Assembly: GCA_023512835.1 (NCBI GenBank)
Contig: CM042091.1
Span: forward strand, 49,565,158 to 49,629,157
DNA: 64,000 nt
Direction: 5' to 3'
Origin: Taxillus chinensis
Lineage: Eukaryota; Streptophyta; Magnoliopsida; Santalales; Loranthaceae
Positions 11,545 through 23,822 of the stretch are shown here, piece by piece. Each line of letters starts with the position of its first letter. Positions within the stretch are counted from its first letter, which is position 1. Made by a program: the position numbers and the translations under genes. The notes beneath the pieces are model-generated. The model did not search any database and was not told the DNA's origin. It was given only the letters and a program-made list of their open reading frames with translations.

Positions 11545-13823
11545 TAACTCCCCCTGAGTTTACATCGATCAAGGCCCTTCCGGTACTCAAGAATGGCCTT
11601 CCAAGAATCGGTTGGATACCTTTATCTTTCTCCATTTCCAAAACAACAAAGTCCACTGGGAAGATAAAGCAATCCACCTTGATTAAAACATCTTCAATGA
11701 TGCCCGCTGGCTTCCCTATCGAGCGATCAGCAAATTGTAAAGATATGAAGTGGGCTTTATTCTAGTCAAGCCCAATCGGCAATAGATGGACATTGGCATC
11801 AGATTTATACTCGCTCCTAAATCACATAGGGCTTGCTCCAATTGCGAGGTGCCAATGGTGCAGTCGAGTGAAACTACCCGGATCTTTAAGCTTGGGTGGT
11901 AGCTTGTCTTTGCACCACCGCACCGATGTCATTTGTGAGAGCCACTATCTCACAATCAGTGTAACTTCTCCTCTTGGACAGCAGATCCTTTAAAAATTTG
12001 ACATAACCAGGCATCTGTTCCAAGGCTTCTATGAATGGGATGTTCACCTCCAACTTCTTGAATACATCTAAGAATTTCTGAAACCGAGCATCTAATTTCT
12101 TTTTCCTCGGCCTTTGAGGATACGGCATAGGAGGTTTATACGGAATAGGAGAGCTAACTTCAGGTGACGGGCTGTCGGTTGACTACTCCCAACCTTTTCC
12201 TTCTGGTCCTTACACCGCTCAAGATCTCCTTCTTTAGCTTCATCCTGGGCATGCCGTTTCGACTCCTCCTTGGTTGGCTCAATTTTCTTCTCTCCAGCTG
12301 GTAGTTCTTTCCCACTTCTAAGCATTATAGCTTTGCATTGCTCCTTTGGGTTGACCTCCGTATTCTTGGGAAAAGTGTTTGGTGAAGATGGCCTAACCGC
12401 ATTTGCTAGCTGGCCAATCTCGCTCTATATTCTTCATGGCAGCCCCAAGATCCTGGGATGAAGTGGTAAGGGACTCAATCCTCGTCTCCCCCTTACTCAT
12501 TCTATCGGTTGCTTGCTTAGCAAATTGATAAAAGAAGTTCCGCATCTCTTCATCCTTTGCCTTCTCTTTGTCTTCCTCCTTCGTTGAGGCATCTTCTGGA
12601 ACCCAGGAGGAAGTTGTGGCTGACATTGTTCTCCATACTACGCTACTCCGATAGCAGGGACCTTATTCTGCCTTTGCCATAAGTAAGGTTGTTGTTGAAA
12701 TTGGTGAGGTCCTCCCTGATTCCGGGAAGTTCTTTGGGCCGAGGAAGATTCTGGTACCTGGTTTGGATTCTAAAATTGCCTCTGGAATCCTCCACCTCGA
12801 TTCCCAACATATTGGGCTTCTTTGTATAGCTGGGCTGCAGCGTCTTCAGTAACTGCCTTGGGTTGTTCAGTTCTGCCCTCCATGCGAACAACCATTACTG
12901 ACATTTGCTCTGTCAGTAACTCCATCTTCCTTGTCAACTCATCAAACTGAGTTGAATTTGATGAATTTGATACCGCAGACCACCGGCTCGGCTCTAGGGC
13001 GTCCGTCATTGGACCATTGGCGGTTGGACAACGCCATTCGCTCTATAAGCTCCACCGTCGCAGAAGGCTCCATCATCATGAACGCTCCTCCAGCACTGCA
13101 TCTATCATGCCTTTTGTATTTGCGTGCGGACATTGCATAAAAAGATTCGACTTGTAACCATTCTGGCCTGCCATGATTAGGACACCTCCTAACCAAGTCT
13201 TTGAATCGCTCCCAGGCCTCGTATAGCGACTCATCACCATGCTGGGTGAATTGATTTATTTGGCTCCTTAAATGAATAACTCTTGTTGGTGGAAAGTACT
13301 TGGAGAGAAACTTCTCCACCATTTGGTCCCATGTGTGTATGCTGCCGACAAGTAGGGACTGGAACCAATCAAGAGCTCGATCCTTCAGGGGAAAACGGGA
13401 AGAGTCGTAGCTTAATGGTGTCATCCGAGACTCCATTGATTTTGATGGTGTCGCAAATTTGCAAGAATCGCGCTAGATGGTTGTGTGGATCATCTAGTGC
13501 CGAGCCTCGGAATGCATCTTGCCCAACCATTTGTAGTAGCGCAGGCTTCAGCTCGAAGTTATTTGCTTGGACCGGCACCCTTCTAATGCCTGAATACTCA
13601 TCCAATAGTACAGGTCTAGCATAATCCATGAAGGTCCTCGGCTGATAACCGCCTTGGCCGTTGTGTCCCCGATCTTCTCTTGCTCTGTTTTCAGCCATGA
13701 TTTCTTCACACAAGGTATGTAAGCCTTCCAACTGGCTGTTCCACCTGCAGCTAATACCCTCTCGAGCCCTTCGCTACTCTCGCAACGTCCATTCGATTTC
13801 GGGATCGTATGGTAATAACTCAC
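11545..13823 (-). pseudogene. Athila-like gag and protease, frameshifted, no pol (copy A)
   Basis: Read on the minus strand from about 13823. A gag with ALDDPHNHLARFLQICDTIK, a gag core (HTWDQMVEKFLSKYFPP, then SQINQFTQHGDESLYEAWERFK), a variable region, RSGKELPAGEKK, and PYPQRPRKKKLDARFQKFLDVFKKLEV leading into the protease. The protease (DLGASINLMP, intact in copy B) is frameshifted here. This is the usual Athila order. After the protease one expects reverse transcriptase, RNase H and integrase; none is present and sequence passes to the internal promoter. At least eight frame changes occur. Confidence 0.82.
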
Positions 13824-14005
13824 CCCTACTATGACGCATACACAGGAATTTTCTCAAACACCTATGGTGCACCCCTGCAAAGTAGCAAAAACAAAGAGAT
13901 ACCAGGTAACACCGTACTAGCAAAATTACAAGAAAGTAAAAATCTAGATCACAAATAAACGTAAGCACCTAATGTCACTTAGTCCTAACAACGTTTGGCT
14001 GGCCT

Positions 14006-14023
14006 CCCTGGCAACGGCGCCAA
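14006..14023 (-). other. Primer-binding site of the Athila-like element (copy A)
   Basis: Minus strand TGGCGCCGTTGCCAGGGA, next to the LTR end at 14030. It matches the tRNA-Asp-type site usual for Athila with one change; copy B reads CCGG where this reads CTGG (plus strand). Confidence 0.8.
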
Positions 14024-14029
14024 AAACTT

Positions 14030-15010
14030 GACCCGTATAAATTGTGTCTATAGGTTTTGCGGCAAGCTGCACTGGTCAAGTAATAAAATGGAGTATTAAG
14101 ACTCCGGTTGTCGAACCCATAGGGAGATAGCTAATCTTGTTAAGCAGCAAGCACTAAGCTAATAAGTTGATTTTATGTCTGGACAATTGATTTTTGTTGT
14201 ACAAATAGTTTGAATGAAAAATGATTAAATCAGAATATTGGCAAGCTATTGGTATATAAATTTCAGGTGATTAAGGATCTAGGGTCATAATGTTTACCAC
14301 CCAATCGATTGTAATAGTCTAGTTATGGCTCTTGTTCTTGATTTATGTTCTAATTCATGTTCATGTTGATTATCTCCTGCCTATCTTACATTTGGTCCAT
14401 GCTAAGATAGATTTAAGGCTTTTATCCCATTTGGTCCATGTGAATAAAAGTGATCAAGGTAGATAAACAATCTAATAGTTGCAGACTTGGTCCATCATAC
14501 AATATTAAATCTAATTCACTAGTGTTCCACCCTAGACAAGGGCTAAGATTACCTAATTATGCATAAACTAGGCATTTCCATTCAAGCAAGTGAATTAAAC
14601 AAGAACCGAATTCTAGTTTATTGAACAACCATAACCAAACCGAATACAATTTATTGGGGGCTACATTGCTCCCCTAGACTAATAAAACTACTCCATAATC
14701 ATGACAAAGGCAATAACAATTACAAGAAAGAACATGATTACAATACCAGGACAATAAAGGAAGACCCCAAGATGAACCAGGACTCCAGCCTCCAAACACT
14801 CCGGCGTCTGTCGCCCAAAATCACTCCTTGCCAAGGACAATCCGATCTTTTAGCAATGGCTATAGCTCTTTTCGGAACTCAAATCAGATTCTCCCACTCA
14901 AGATGATTTACAATGCCTCCAAAGACCCCTATTTATAGGATTTAGTGGGCCAAATTAGGGTTACAAAAGGTGTGCCCTAATTATAAATGTGGTCGCAGCC
15001 AAAACGACGT
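14030..15010 (-). repeat. Athila-like 5' LTR, truncated (copy A)
   Basis: Corresponds to B 45093-46070 of a 1517-bp LTR. It starts at TGACCCGTATAA (the LTR 3' end on the minus strand) and includes a TATA box (minus CTATAAATAGGG, near 14925-14936). It stops at 15010, two bases past the centre of a palindrome that is whole in copy B at 46058-46079. The outer third, with the hairpin cassette, is lost. Confidence 0.85.
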
Positions 15011-15429
15011 GTGCACATGCATGTAGCCGCTAGGAGCATGGGAAGGGTTGGGGAGACTTGATCCCTACCGAGCTGTGGTTGTTCACCCCTCCTACTGTGT
15101 TTGTTTGTTTTCCAGGGACTTACAGGCGTTAGGTGGATACACCAAGGTGGAAGACCATCTTCATTTTATTGTTCACTTCGGTGATGTAATTTCATAATTT
15201 ATGTAACCCCAAGGGGGAAATGTACTAAGGGATTGAATTGTAGTAAGGAACATGGTTGGTTTGTGAACCTTCGATGTTTAAAATTAAATAAGGATGTGGC
15301 TTGTTTGATTTATTGTAATTGTTAGTCTTATTTGTGTGGCATCCAGTAATCCATCCCCGTTGCCCTCCGTGTGGGTGAATGGGGGAGTCACGTACCGGTT
15401 TCCCCGAGTCGGAAATCCGGGGCGTGACA
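15011..15429 (+). repeat. 5' LTR remnant of Tekay-like element
   Basis: Matches the last ~420 bp of the 3' LTR (about 24307-24725), from GTGCACATGCATG to GGGGCGTGACA. About 1.6 kb including the promoter is missing, so the element has no 5' promoter of its own. Confidence 0.92.
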
Positions 15430-15432
15430 GTA

Positions 15433-15444
15433 TGGTATCAGAGC
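15433..15444 (+). other. Primer-binding site, initiator tRNA-Met type
   Basis: TGGTATCAGAGC, three bases after the LTR end, the usual site for plant Ty3 and copia elements. Confidence 0.9.
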
Positions 15445-15848
15445 ATGGTCTAGTTGGCCTAGGGTAGTGGGCGGACCTGGTTATCCTAAGTCCTTTGGAG
15501 GAGCCTGGAGGGACATGCCTGATCAACATGGTCCTCTTTGAGCCTCCAAGGTGTACTTAGGGTAGTCCAGTCTTGTGGTAGGATTTGCATGCATTGGCAT
15601 TAGGGCACTAGTTGCATTTCTTGTGAATGTGTGCTAAACTGTGAAAATTGTGGATAAGATAATATGATTAAGTGTGAAATGTGCAACTCGATTTGTTTGG
15701 CGATGCGTACCAAACCGTGAAATGTGATTGATACAATGTATGTGTGTAATGTCATGTGATAGTGGAATTGATCAGTGGGGTAGAGGTAGTGACGCGATAG
15801 ATTATAAATTCGTTTTGACGTTTGTGCTTCTTACTTCGTGTAGTAAGA

Positions 15849-18800
15849 ATGCCGCCGAGGAGAGAGACACGTGCGTCCGGGCAGTGGCTGATGAGTCATC
15901 TGCCCATGAGGGTCCGGGTGCGGGACGGTCCGTTGGAGGGCATGCATTGTTGCCGGCACGGCTACGAGAAGGCATCCGACCGGAAGTACGAGAGCTACGG
16001 GAGGGACTCCTGGCAGGAGGTTCGGGAGGAGGTGCGCCGTGAGATGGCAACGACAGGTGGTGCCACCACCACCACCCGCAGGAAACGCCTCGTGAGCGTG
16101 AGAGTTAGCTGGGTGGTGTACCGACTCATGCGAGAGGATGACGTGGTGACACGGTTCCGAAAGGAACAACCTCCGCGATTCAAGGGGGAAGGTGATCCCG
16201 TGGTAGCCGAGCGGTGGTTGAGGCAGATCGAGTATGTGTTCTCCTTTCTCTGCCCCGAGAGGAGGATAAGGTGCGACCGGCCATTCGGCGATTGGAGGGG
16301 GATGCTTTGGAGTGGTGGACGAGTGTCGCGTGGAGCCGTGCGGTGCAACTCATGCTTTGGGAGGAGTTCTTGCAACTCTTCCATGATGAGTTCTTCCTGG
16401 AATCGGTGAGATGGCAGAAGAGGGAAGAATTCGGCAGACCGAACGCAGGGATCCAAGACGGTACCCGAGTATGAGCGGGAGTTCCGGAGCATGAGTAGGT
16501 TTGCTCCGAGACCGTGGCAAGGGAGGACCTGAAAGCCCACAAGTTCACTTTGGGCCTTAGGCCACCCTTAGGCAGAGGGTGGCAATTCTACGCTTGAGGT
16601 GTTGGGATAGTGCTATATAAAGCAATGTGTAATCCTAATAATGTAAAGACTATTTCGATTAATTGAAATATATTTTGTTTAAATATTTATTAGATTGCAT
16701 TATTCGCTTTCTTATGTGGCGAGCATCATAACATCCCATTACTTATCAAAGTCTATTACTGGGTATGTGTGTAACACATACAATAGATCCACTAATTAGA
16801 CTAAGTAAAAATTGGTTCACAATCGGTGAATGGAGTTTGGGATGCTCTGTTCGATAAGATTGTGGTGCGGACTATTTCCATAGTGGGAGTGATCTAATCT
16901 AGGATCATTGTAAAGAGTTTACAAATAGTAGTGCCAGGTATGTAATTATACATATTGAACAGGACCATGATAGAATAAGTTCTTCAACTAATATCCGTTG
17001 CATTGTATGAAGAATTTTAGATTCTATCGCAGGATGATCGATTTATGAATTGATCTTAATCCAGACCGTTTGATTAACTCATGTCTATAATTTATGTCTT
17101 TTGACTTATTAATGAGTGAGAGGCTTAGTGCTTCAAATACCTCGATATCTTGGAGATATAATATTATAGATAGTGGGAGCGTCAAGTCAGGTGCATGGAA
17201 TCCACTGCTTTGTTATACGAAGAGTAATGATATTCCCATGTTGTTTAATTCGGGATTCTTGGGTGAATCAAGCGCTTGTAATTATATTAGATATAATTTA
17301 TTATAAATCCTAATTCATGATTGGATCATGAATAGGTGCCCATTAGAGAATTAATGGTAACACATGGATAAAAATATAATTAGAGAGGTTGAACGAATCT
17401 ATTGATACTGTCTCTAATTATGAATATCATAGTGGAGGATCATATCACATGGCAATCGGTTATATCGATGGACAAATAATTTATTATGGATTCTTGTAAT
17501 CATATCTGCTTGATCTTAGAGTGCGTTTTAGTCCTTGATCGTGGCTCGAACTAAAACTAATAAATAATGATTTAATTGATTAATGAGATTAATTAATTAA
17601 ATATTATTTATTGGAGCTTCGATTAAGTGGGTCCATTTATTCCCTCTTCTTAAGACCGTTTATTCTTGTATGAGATCTTGGATCGTTGTGAGTTAATTCT
17701 CCTGGTTGTGCTTAAGAGCTAATTAATTAACGTGTGTTAATATATATTTAAGAGTTAAATATATATCACATGGTTATTTATTTAATTAGATTAAATAAAT
17801 AATAATAAATATTTTATCCATTTAATGTGATTAAATGAATAAATATATGATTTATTTATTTGATAAATAAATAATATTATATATTTATTTAATTAGTTTG
17901 TTGCGTAATAATTATATTATTTAAATAGTTTAAATAATATGTATTATTATTATTTAACTAAAGGGGCATATGTGTAATAGCACAGGGGTAACCCTAGGTC
18001 TATAAATAGATGCATAGCCTCCTAGGTTAAAGGGGGTGCGTGTGCAATCATTGATGACCAAAGAGAGAGAGAGAGACAGTGACGGCCAACCCTAGCAGAG
18101 GTGGTGTTCCTGTTCTTTGATCCAAGGGTGCCGACCACTGTACTCCTTGAGAAGGTGAATAGCAGAGAAGGCTATTTGGTGGTTGAATGCAGAAGCTGCG
18201 AGAACGATCAAAGGCAGATCGTGAGTTCGTTCTTGGAGGGAAAAGAAGAGGGTTCTAGCTTTACCGTTCTTCAGGTTGGTTTCTTCTTTTCTCTCTTTGC
18301 AAAATTAAACGAATTGATTCATGTTTAGATCCTGTTGTTTGTTTGCCGGAATAAAATTTTTAAAATTCGTTTCCGCTGCGGTTAATCATTAACCCCATTC
18401 CAGTATTCCAACATGAGGACCTATCTTGAGGTTGTGGAGACGGCCCATATAGCCAAGAGAGAGCCGGATGATGGGAGGCAGGCCCATCGGGGTCGCCAGT
18501 TATAGAGTGGGCCTGATCGAGATGCAGGGCCCAAGAGGCTCAAGACGGAGGAGAGGGATAGTAGTTCTTTTCGCGATCGGGGTCGGACATCCGTGAACCC
18601 TGGGAGGTTCACCTTTGGCGACGGAAGACAGGGTGGTCCATCTGGGGTCTACCTAGCAGTTGTCATCCTGTGGAGAGCAGGGTCACTTCAAGGGGGAGTG
18701 CCCCAAGAAGGACCGGCGATGCAACAACCGTGGACGAGAGGGCCATTTACGCCGGGTTTGCAGGAGTGGCAACAGGGGAGCGGGGGGCGTGGCATCCAGC

Positions 18801-19073
18801 GTGAGGAGTGATGCTAGCTTCCGTGCACCAGCTGAGAGACCAGCTCGTCAGTGGCAGGCTAGCCAGGCAGGATCCAGTCAGACCCGACCTCAGGGGAGGC
18901 CAGAGCGACAGCAGGCTGATGCTAGAGGCAGTCAGGGCGGGAGCTGCCTAGTGAGTGAGCCGACCAGTGGCACGGGCCAAGGGAGGGTGTTTGCACTGAA
19001 TGCAACACCCCAGGAGGAGGCTGAGCTACCACCTTCACCGGCAGAGAGGGGGAGCAGGACCATCGGTGGTTAG
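15849..19073 (+). pseudogene. Tekay-like gag, frameshifted and interrupted by a solo LTR
   Basis: Starts MPPRRETRASGQ. A gag core follows (PPRFKGEGDPVVAERWLRQI, then a frame change near 16240 to GDALEWWTSV and FLQLFHDEFF). The solo LTR sits between 16600 and 18413; joining the flanks at the target site restores the reading TYLEVVETAHIAKRE. Two zinc-knuckle-like motifs follow: SSCGEQGHFKGEC (first Cys lost) and CNNRGREGHLRRVC (second Cys changed to Arg). The tail is Gln/Arg/Ser-rich. Gag would form the particle and bind RNA. Confidence 0.85.
16600..18413 (+). mobile_element. Solo LTR with 5-bp target-site duplication
   Basis: 1814 bp, beginning TGTTGGGATAGTGC and ending CAGTATTCCAACA, with imperfect inverted ends. 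It is flanked by TGAGG at 16595-16599 and 18414-18418. It is AT-rich in the middle with a TATA box (CTATAAATAG) near 18000 and a short GA run at 18061-18076. The ends look copia-like, but with no internal region the family is not certain. A solo LTR arises by recombination between the two LTRs of a full element. Confidence 0.9.
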
Positions 19074-19077
19074 AGGT

Positions 19078-22000
19078 ACTCTTTTGATCTCCCGCATGCT
19101 TACCTCTGTTCTCTTCGATACGGGTGCAACGCGTTCTTTTATTGCTAAGCTTATAGTTGAGGGCTAGGGGTTAACGTGTGTTGAGGCGGAGAGGCCCTTA
19201 GTTGTAGAGTCTCCGGTGGGAGGTATGATTGAGGTGCGACACGTTTGCCGCGATTGTGTCTTAACCATGGGTGATGTGGAACTGAGCTTCGACTTGCATG
19301 TGATGCCTTTGCGTACTTTTGACTTGATCTTGGGTATGGATTGGCTTATGGCTTTCCAATCCAAGATAGACCGTTACCGGCGGCGTGTATCCTTCGTATC
19401 ACCCGCAGGAATCTCTTGTACCCTGCAAGGGGAGTGGGATCGTGAGGTGAGTCGAGCCGGGCCGGTGTTGGACCGGTGGGGTGCCATTACCCACAGGTTG
19501 GCAGCCCCGACCTTTGCCGAGGAGGGGAAGGTGGAAAAGAGGGTATGGCCTGTTGTTGTGGACCAATTTCGGGATGTTTTTCCTGAAGAGTTGAGGAGTT
19601 TGCCACCCAAGAGGAGTGTGGAGTTCACCATTGAGTTGGTGCCGGGGACGGGTCCGATTTCCCAAGTAGCGTATCGTATGGGGCCAGCCGAGTTGAGGGA
19701 GCTTCAGAGGCAAATCGAGGAGTTGGTGGGCCAGGGGTATATCAGACCGAGTACCTCACCTTGGGGTGCTCCGGTGCTCTTTGCTAAAAAGGCAGATGGC
19801 ACGCTTCGTCTCTGCATCGACTACAGGAAGCTGAATTCAGTGACTGTGAAGAACAAGTATCCGTTGCCTCGGATAGATGACCTGTTTGACCAATTGAGTG
19901 GGGCCCAGTGGTTTTCCAAAATAGATTTACGATCGGGGTATCACCGGCTCGGGGTTAGGGAGGAAGACATCCCTAAGACGGCTTTTCGGTCGCGGTATGG
20001 GCATTATGAGTGGGTAGTGATGCCTTTCGGGCTCACTAATGCGCTAGCGGTGTTCATGCATTTGATGAACCAAGTCTTTGCTCCATACTTGGATTCGTTT
20101 GTGGTGGTGTTTATTGATGATATGTTGGCGTATTCCAAAACCGAGAGGGAGCATATGGAGCACTTGGCAACAAGTATTACAAACCTTGAGGGACCAGGCA
20201 CTGTTTCCTAAGTTTAGCAAGTGTGAGTTTTGGCTGCAAGAGGTTCACTTTCTTGGCCATGTGGTGTCACCGAGGGAGTTAGGGTGGACCTAGCCAAGAT
20301 TGAGGCTGTGGCATCGTGGGTGAGGCCAACCAACGTTTTTGAGATCCGTAGTTTTCTTGGCTCGGCGGGGTACTATCGTCGTTTTGTCGAGGGGTTCTCC
20401 CGTTTGGCAGCCCCTATAACGGCGTTGACTAGGAAAGGAGTGAAGTTTGAGTGGACGGACAAGTGCCAAGCGGGCGTTTGAGACTCTCAAAACCCGTTTG
20501 ACCACCGCACTTGTGTTGAGGTTGCCTAGGGAGGATATTCCATATGAGGTATTTTGCGATGCGTCCAGGGTTGGTTTGGGGTGTGTGCTTATGCAAGAGC
20601 ACAGTGTGGTAGCTTATGGGTCAAGGCATTGAAGCCTCATGAGCAGAATCACCCTACCCATGATCTTGAGTTGGCGGCCGTCATCTTCGCCCTGAAGAGT
20701 TGGCAACATTACCTTTTGGGGGAGAAGTTCGTGGTGTTCTCGGATCACAAGAGCCTTCAGGACATCTTTACTCGAAGGACTTGAATTTGAGGCGAGAGGA
20801 GATGGGTAGAGTATTTGCAGACCTTTGACTTTACTCTTGCCTATACCCCGGGCAAGGGTAATGTTGTGGCTGACGCGTTGAGCAGAAAAGGGAAAGCTGA
20901 GGTGGCCGTGAGAGAGTGGAAGCTGATGGAGCAGTTGGCGATGTTGCAGGCTGCACCTGTTGTTCGTGATGGTGGGATAGTCCTGAGTCCTTTGGTGGTT
21001 GTGCTTGAGTTATACCAGCGCGTCCGGGAGGGATAGTTGGGTGATATTGAGTGTGAGGTTCTCCTGTGCCCGTATTGAGGCCGGTGAGCTATCCGAGGAC
21101 CGGACAGAGGGTTCGAGCATGAGTTGTCTTTTTAGGGGCGGTTGGTAGTGGCTTCTTCTCTCAGGGATGAGGTGATGAGGGAGTTTCACCAGTCTAGAGT
21201 TGTTGTGCATCCAGGGGGTACGAAGATGTACCATGCGCTTCGAGGACATTTTTGGTGGCCTGGGATGAAACGCGATGTGGCTGCCTTTGTTTCGCGGTGC
21301 CTCACGTGTCGGCAGGTGAAGGCCGAGCATCGCCGGCCGGCGAGCATGTTACAGCCCTTGCCCATCGCGAAGTGGAAGTGGGACCACATAGCGATGGATT
21401 TTGTGACCGGTCTTCCGCCCACCACAGGGAGGAAAGATATGATTTGGGTGATTGTGGATCGACTCACAAAGTCGGCCTATTTCCTGGCTGTTCGCGAGCG
21501 GGACTCTATTGGGACCTTGAGTCATCTATACATGAACGAGATTGTGAGACTACATGGAGTACCATCCTCGGTTGTCTCTCGACCGGGATTCGAGGTTCAC
21601 TTCCCGTTTTTGGGCAGGTTTGCAAGAGGCTATGGGGACCAAACTTCACTTGAGTATAGCCTTTCACCCTGGGACCGACGGCCAGGACAGAGAGGACGAA
21701 TCGGACTTTGGAGGACATGTTACGGGCCCGTGTGTTAGATTTTGGGGGTTCGTGGGCGACTCACCTTGCTTTGGTGGAGTTTGCCTACAACAACGGTTAT
21801 CAGGCATCCATTGGGATGGCTCCTTTTGAGGCGTTGTATGGGCGACCGTGTCGATCACCTTTGTGTTGGACCGAGGTGGGGGAGACAGCTCTCTTGGGAC
21901 CACAGTTGGTTCAAGAGGTTACCGAGAAGGTTAAGTTGATTCGTCGGTGCTTGTTATCGGCCCCAGAGTCGACGAAATCTTGTGCATATCAACGGTGGCG

Positions 22001-22426
22001 ACCTTTAGAGTTTTCTCGTGGGCGATCATGTGTTTCTCCGTGTCTCTCCACGACGTGGACATCGACGGTTTGGGCGAGGTTCCAAGCTATCTCCGCGGTT
22101 TATTGGTCCTTTTGAGATTCTGGATCGTGTGGGGCCCTGTGGCCTACCGGTTAGCGTTACTACCGCGGATGAGTCGAGTGCACAACGTGTTTCACGTGTC
22201 CCGGTTGAGGAAGTATCATCCCGACCCCACTCATGTGATCGATTAGGGGACATTGGACATAGAGGATGACATGTCCGTTGTTGAGGCCCCTATCCGTATC
22301 CTAGATCGGCGGGAGAAGCTTTTGTGTGGTCGTGCTTTATTCCTTTGGTTCGCGTCTGTGGCAGCACCGTGGCATTGAGGAGGAGACATGGGAACGTGAG
22401 TCCGTGATGCGTGAGAAGACCTAGAG
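19078..22426 (+). pseudogene. Tekay-like pol: protease, reverse transcriptase, RNase H, integrase, chromodomain
   Basis: Protease: LFDTGATRSFIAK (Asp-Thr-Gly at 19117), with a TAG stop at about 19165. Reverse transcriptase is in the long frame 19216-20211: [31 protein letters not shown], and catalytic FIDD at 20110-20121. A frame change follows near 20165-20190. Tether and RNase [42 protein letters not shown]. Integrase: His-His-Cys-Cys zinc site (CLTCRQVKAEH), core with WDHIAMDFVTGLPP; the second catalytic Asp is in a shifted frame (SLDRDSRF). The end has NVFHVSRLRKYHPD and a frameshifted chromodomain-like remnant (ILDRREK, EEETWERE) at about 22290-22426. Chromodomains direct integration to marked chromatin. 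Confidence 0.9.
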
Positions 22427-22990
22427 TTGTTCGAGGACGAACAATCTTAAGGGTGGGAGGTGGCTGTAGTGATATGTTTTCTTGTGGCTCATGATTTGGT
22501 GTATTTATATTTCTACTTGTAAACCGGTATTTTTATTGAGATGTGTTTTGAGATTGCAATGTGTTTGAGATGTCCTGTTGTCTTGTGTGATCCATCCTGG
22601 GCGTTGTGGCTCGTTGTCTTCCAAATGGGTCGCATGTGTTTGTGTTCCTTGCATGTCGTTTCTTTTCGAGGACGAAAAGTCTTAAGGGGGAGAGGATGTA
22701 ATGACCCGTGTGTAAGAAGTTAACCAGAAACACCTTGGATGTTGGTGCACAAGTTTGAGGTAAGAGATGAGCCCAAGAGGGGACTTTTGGGAGGTGCATG
22801 TGACAAGTGATAACTTGCATTTAAACCCTAGGAAGACGCTATGCATATACAGGTGCTTTTAGGCTGTTTTGTCAAGTTTTGGAGATTTATTTTGGCCTAG
22901 TAGATGGGCTCAGATTAATTGGTGTGCGAGAGGAAAAGATTCTTAGAATGATGTCTTCTATCTACCACGAAGTTTAGGGCCAAAAGGACG

Positions 22991-23117
22991 TGCACGCGAA
23001 TTGGACCCATTTGGCGTGCAAGGTTATTTTTGCATGGATGTTCTTTACATGTTGCAAGAAGGCTTGGGGTAAAGTTTGTGTGCATTTGGAGCCGCACGCC
23101 AATTGGGGAATTGGCGT
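22991..23117 (+). promoter_or_regulatory. Paired hairpins in Tekay LTR (CCAAT-type stem)
   Basis: Hairpin 1 at 22991-23020 pairs TGCACGCGAATTG with CATTTGGCGTGCA with two mismatches. Hairpin 2 at 23096-23117 has perfect 9-bp arms ACGCCAATT/AATTGGCGT around a GGGG loop. They lie about 200-300 bp upstream of the TATA box. Compare 36056-36183 and 62050-62175. Confidence 0.75.
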
Positions 23118-23249
23118 TCAAATTGGCGTCGAGCATATTTTTGCATGGTTACCTTAGTTTTGTTATTCTAATCATCTTTTCCCAAAGGACCATGTTGGAA
23201 TTGTGGATATTTTGGTGTGTATGGATGTGGGAAGGTCATAGCTTGTTCC

Positions 23250-23328
23250 ATCAAAACTACGTCGTTTTGATGCCGAGATTCACTTAATCAAAACTACGTC
23301 GTTTTGATGTTGTGTTGTCTATATAAGG
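23250..23328 (+). promoter_or_regulatory. Two ACGTC palindromes and TATA box of Tekay LTR
   Basis: Two copies (23250-23271, 23287-23308) of a 22-bp hairpin with arms ATCAAAAC/GTTTTGAT around TACGTC, then TATA box CTATATAAGG at 23319-23328. ACGTC is a plant bZIP-type core. Also present in the other two Tekay LTRs. Confidence 0.75.
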
Positions 23329-23822
23329 AGGAGAAGCCCCTCTGTTTTAGGTTTAGGGTTTGTTGCTCCACCAGCCGTCGCAGAGAGAGAGAGAGAGGGG
23401 GGGGGGGAAGGAGAGCTCCTGGTTGCTTGTCGGGCGTCTTGTGTGGGTGGTCGGTGTCTCGTGGGCGGACGGCGTTCGGCGTGGGAACAGAATATTGCTT
23501 TGTGTCGTTGCATTTTACTTGAGGTAGGGGTTCTGTTTTTTGCTAATCCCTCTCTATCCTAGGGTTCTTAGGTAGAATTCGGTCTATACCGCTATTATAT
23601 ATATATAAATCTATATAGGTGTGATCTCCTATATGAATGTTGGCCTTCAATGGCATTTTGGTGTGATTCTGTTGTTGGGTGGTCGGTGCATGTTATATGT
23701 TCGATGAAATGCCTGTGTGAATATAGTTGTGTGTATATGCATATTACATGTTTGATAATATGCTTGTGTGGCTGGACTTGTGATTTTGGTGTATGTATGC
23801 ATGCTTTGGGTGTTTGTTCTAT

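Larger units (their letters stand above)
1..15010 (+). repeat. Segmental duplication, copy A
   Basis: Direct duplicate of 25923-46070. The match runs from the window edge through the F-box gene, the intergenic stretch and the start of the Reina-like element (A 1-6425 with B 25923-32350, offset about 25.92 kb). It resumes at A 6477 = B 37536 (offset about 31.06 kb) and continues to A 15010 = B 46070. About 5.2 kb of B is absent from A and replaced by 51 bp of filler. The left limit may lie outside the window. The F-box part is almost identical; transposon parts differ more, mostly by single-base indels. A real tandem duplication or an uncollapsed second haplotype both fit. Confidence 0.93.

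Noticed and set aside
15433..15444. tRNA-Met gene fragment
   Set aside because: Only the 12-base primer-binding match is present, directly after an LTR end.
15011..15660. Treating the Tekay LTR/leader of A as the same insertion as 49423-50880 in B
   Set aside because: It is much closer to its own 3' LTR than to the B LTR, while neighbouring duplicated sequence is nearly identical; they are different insertions.
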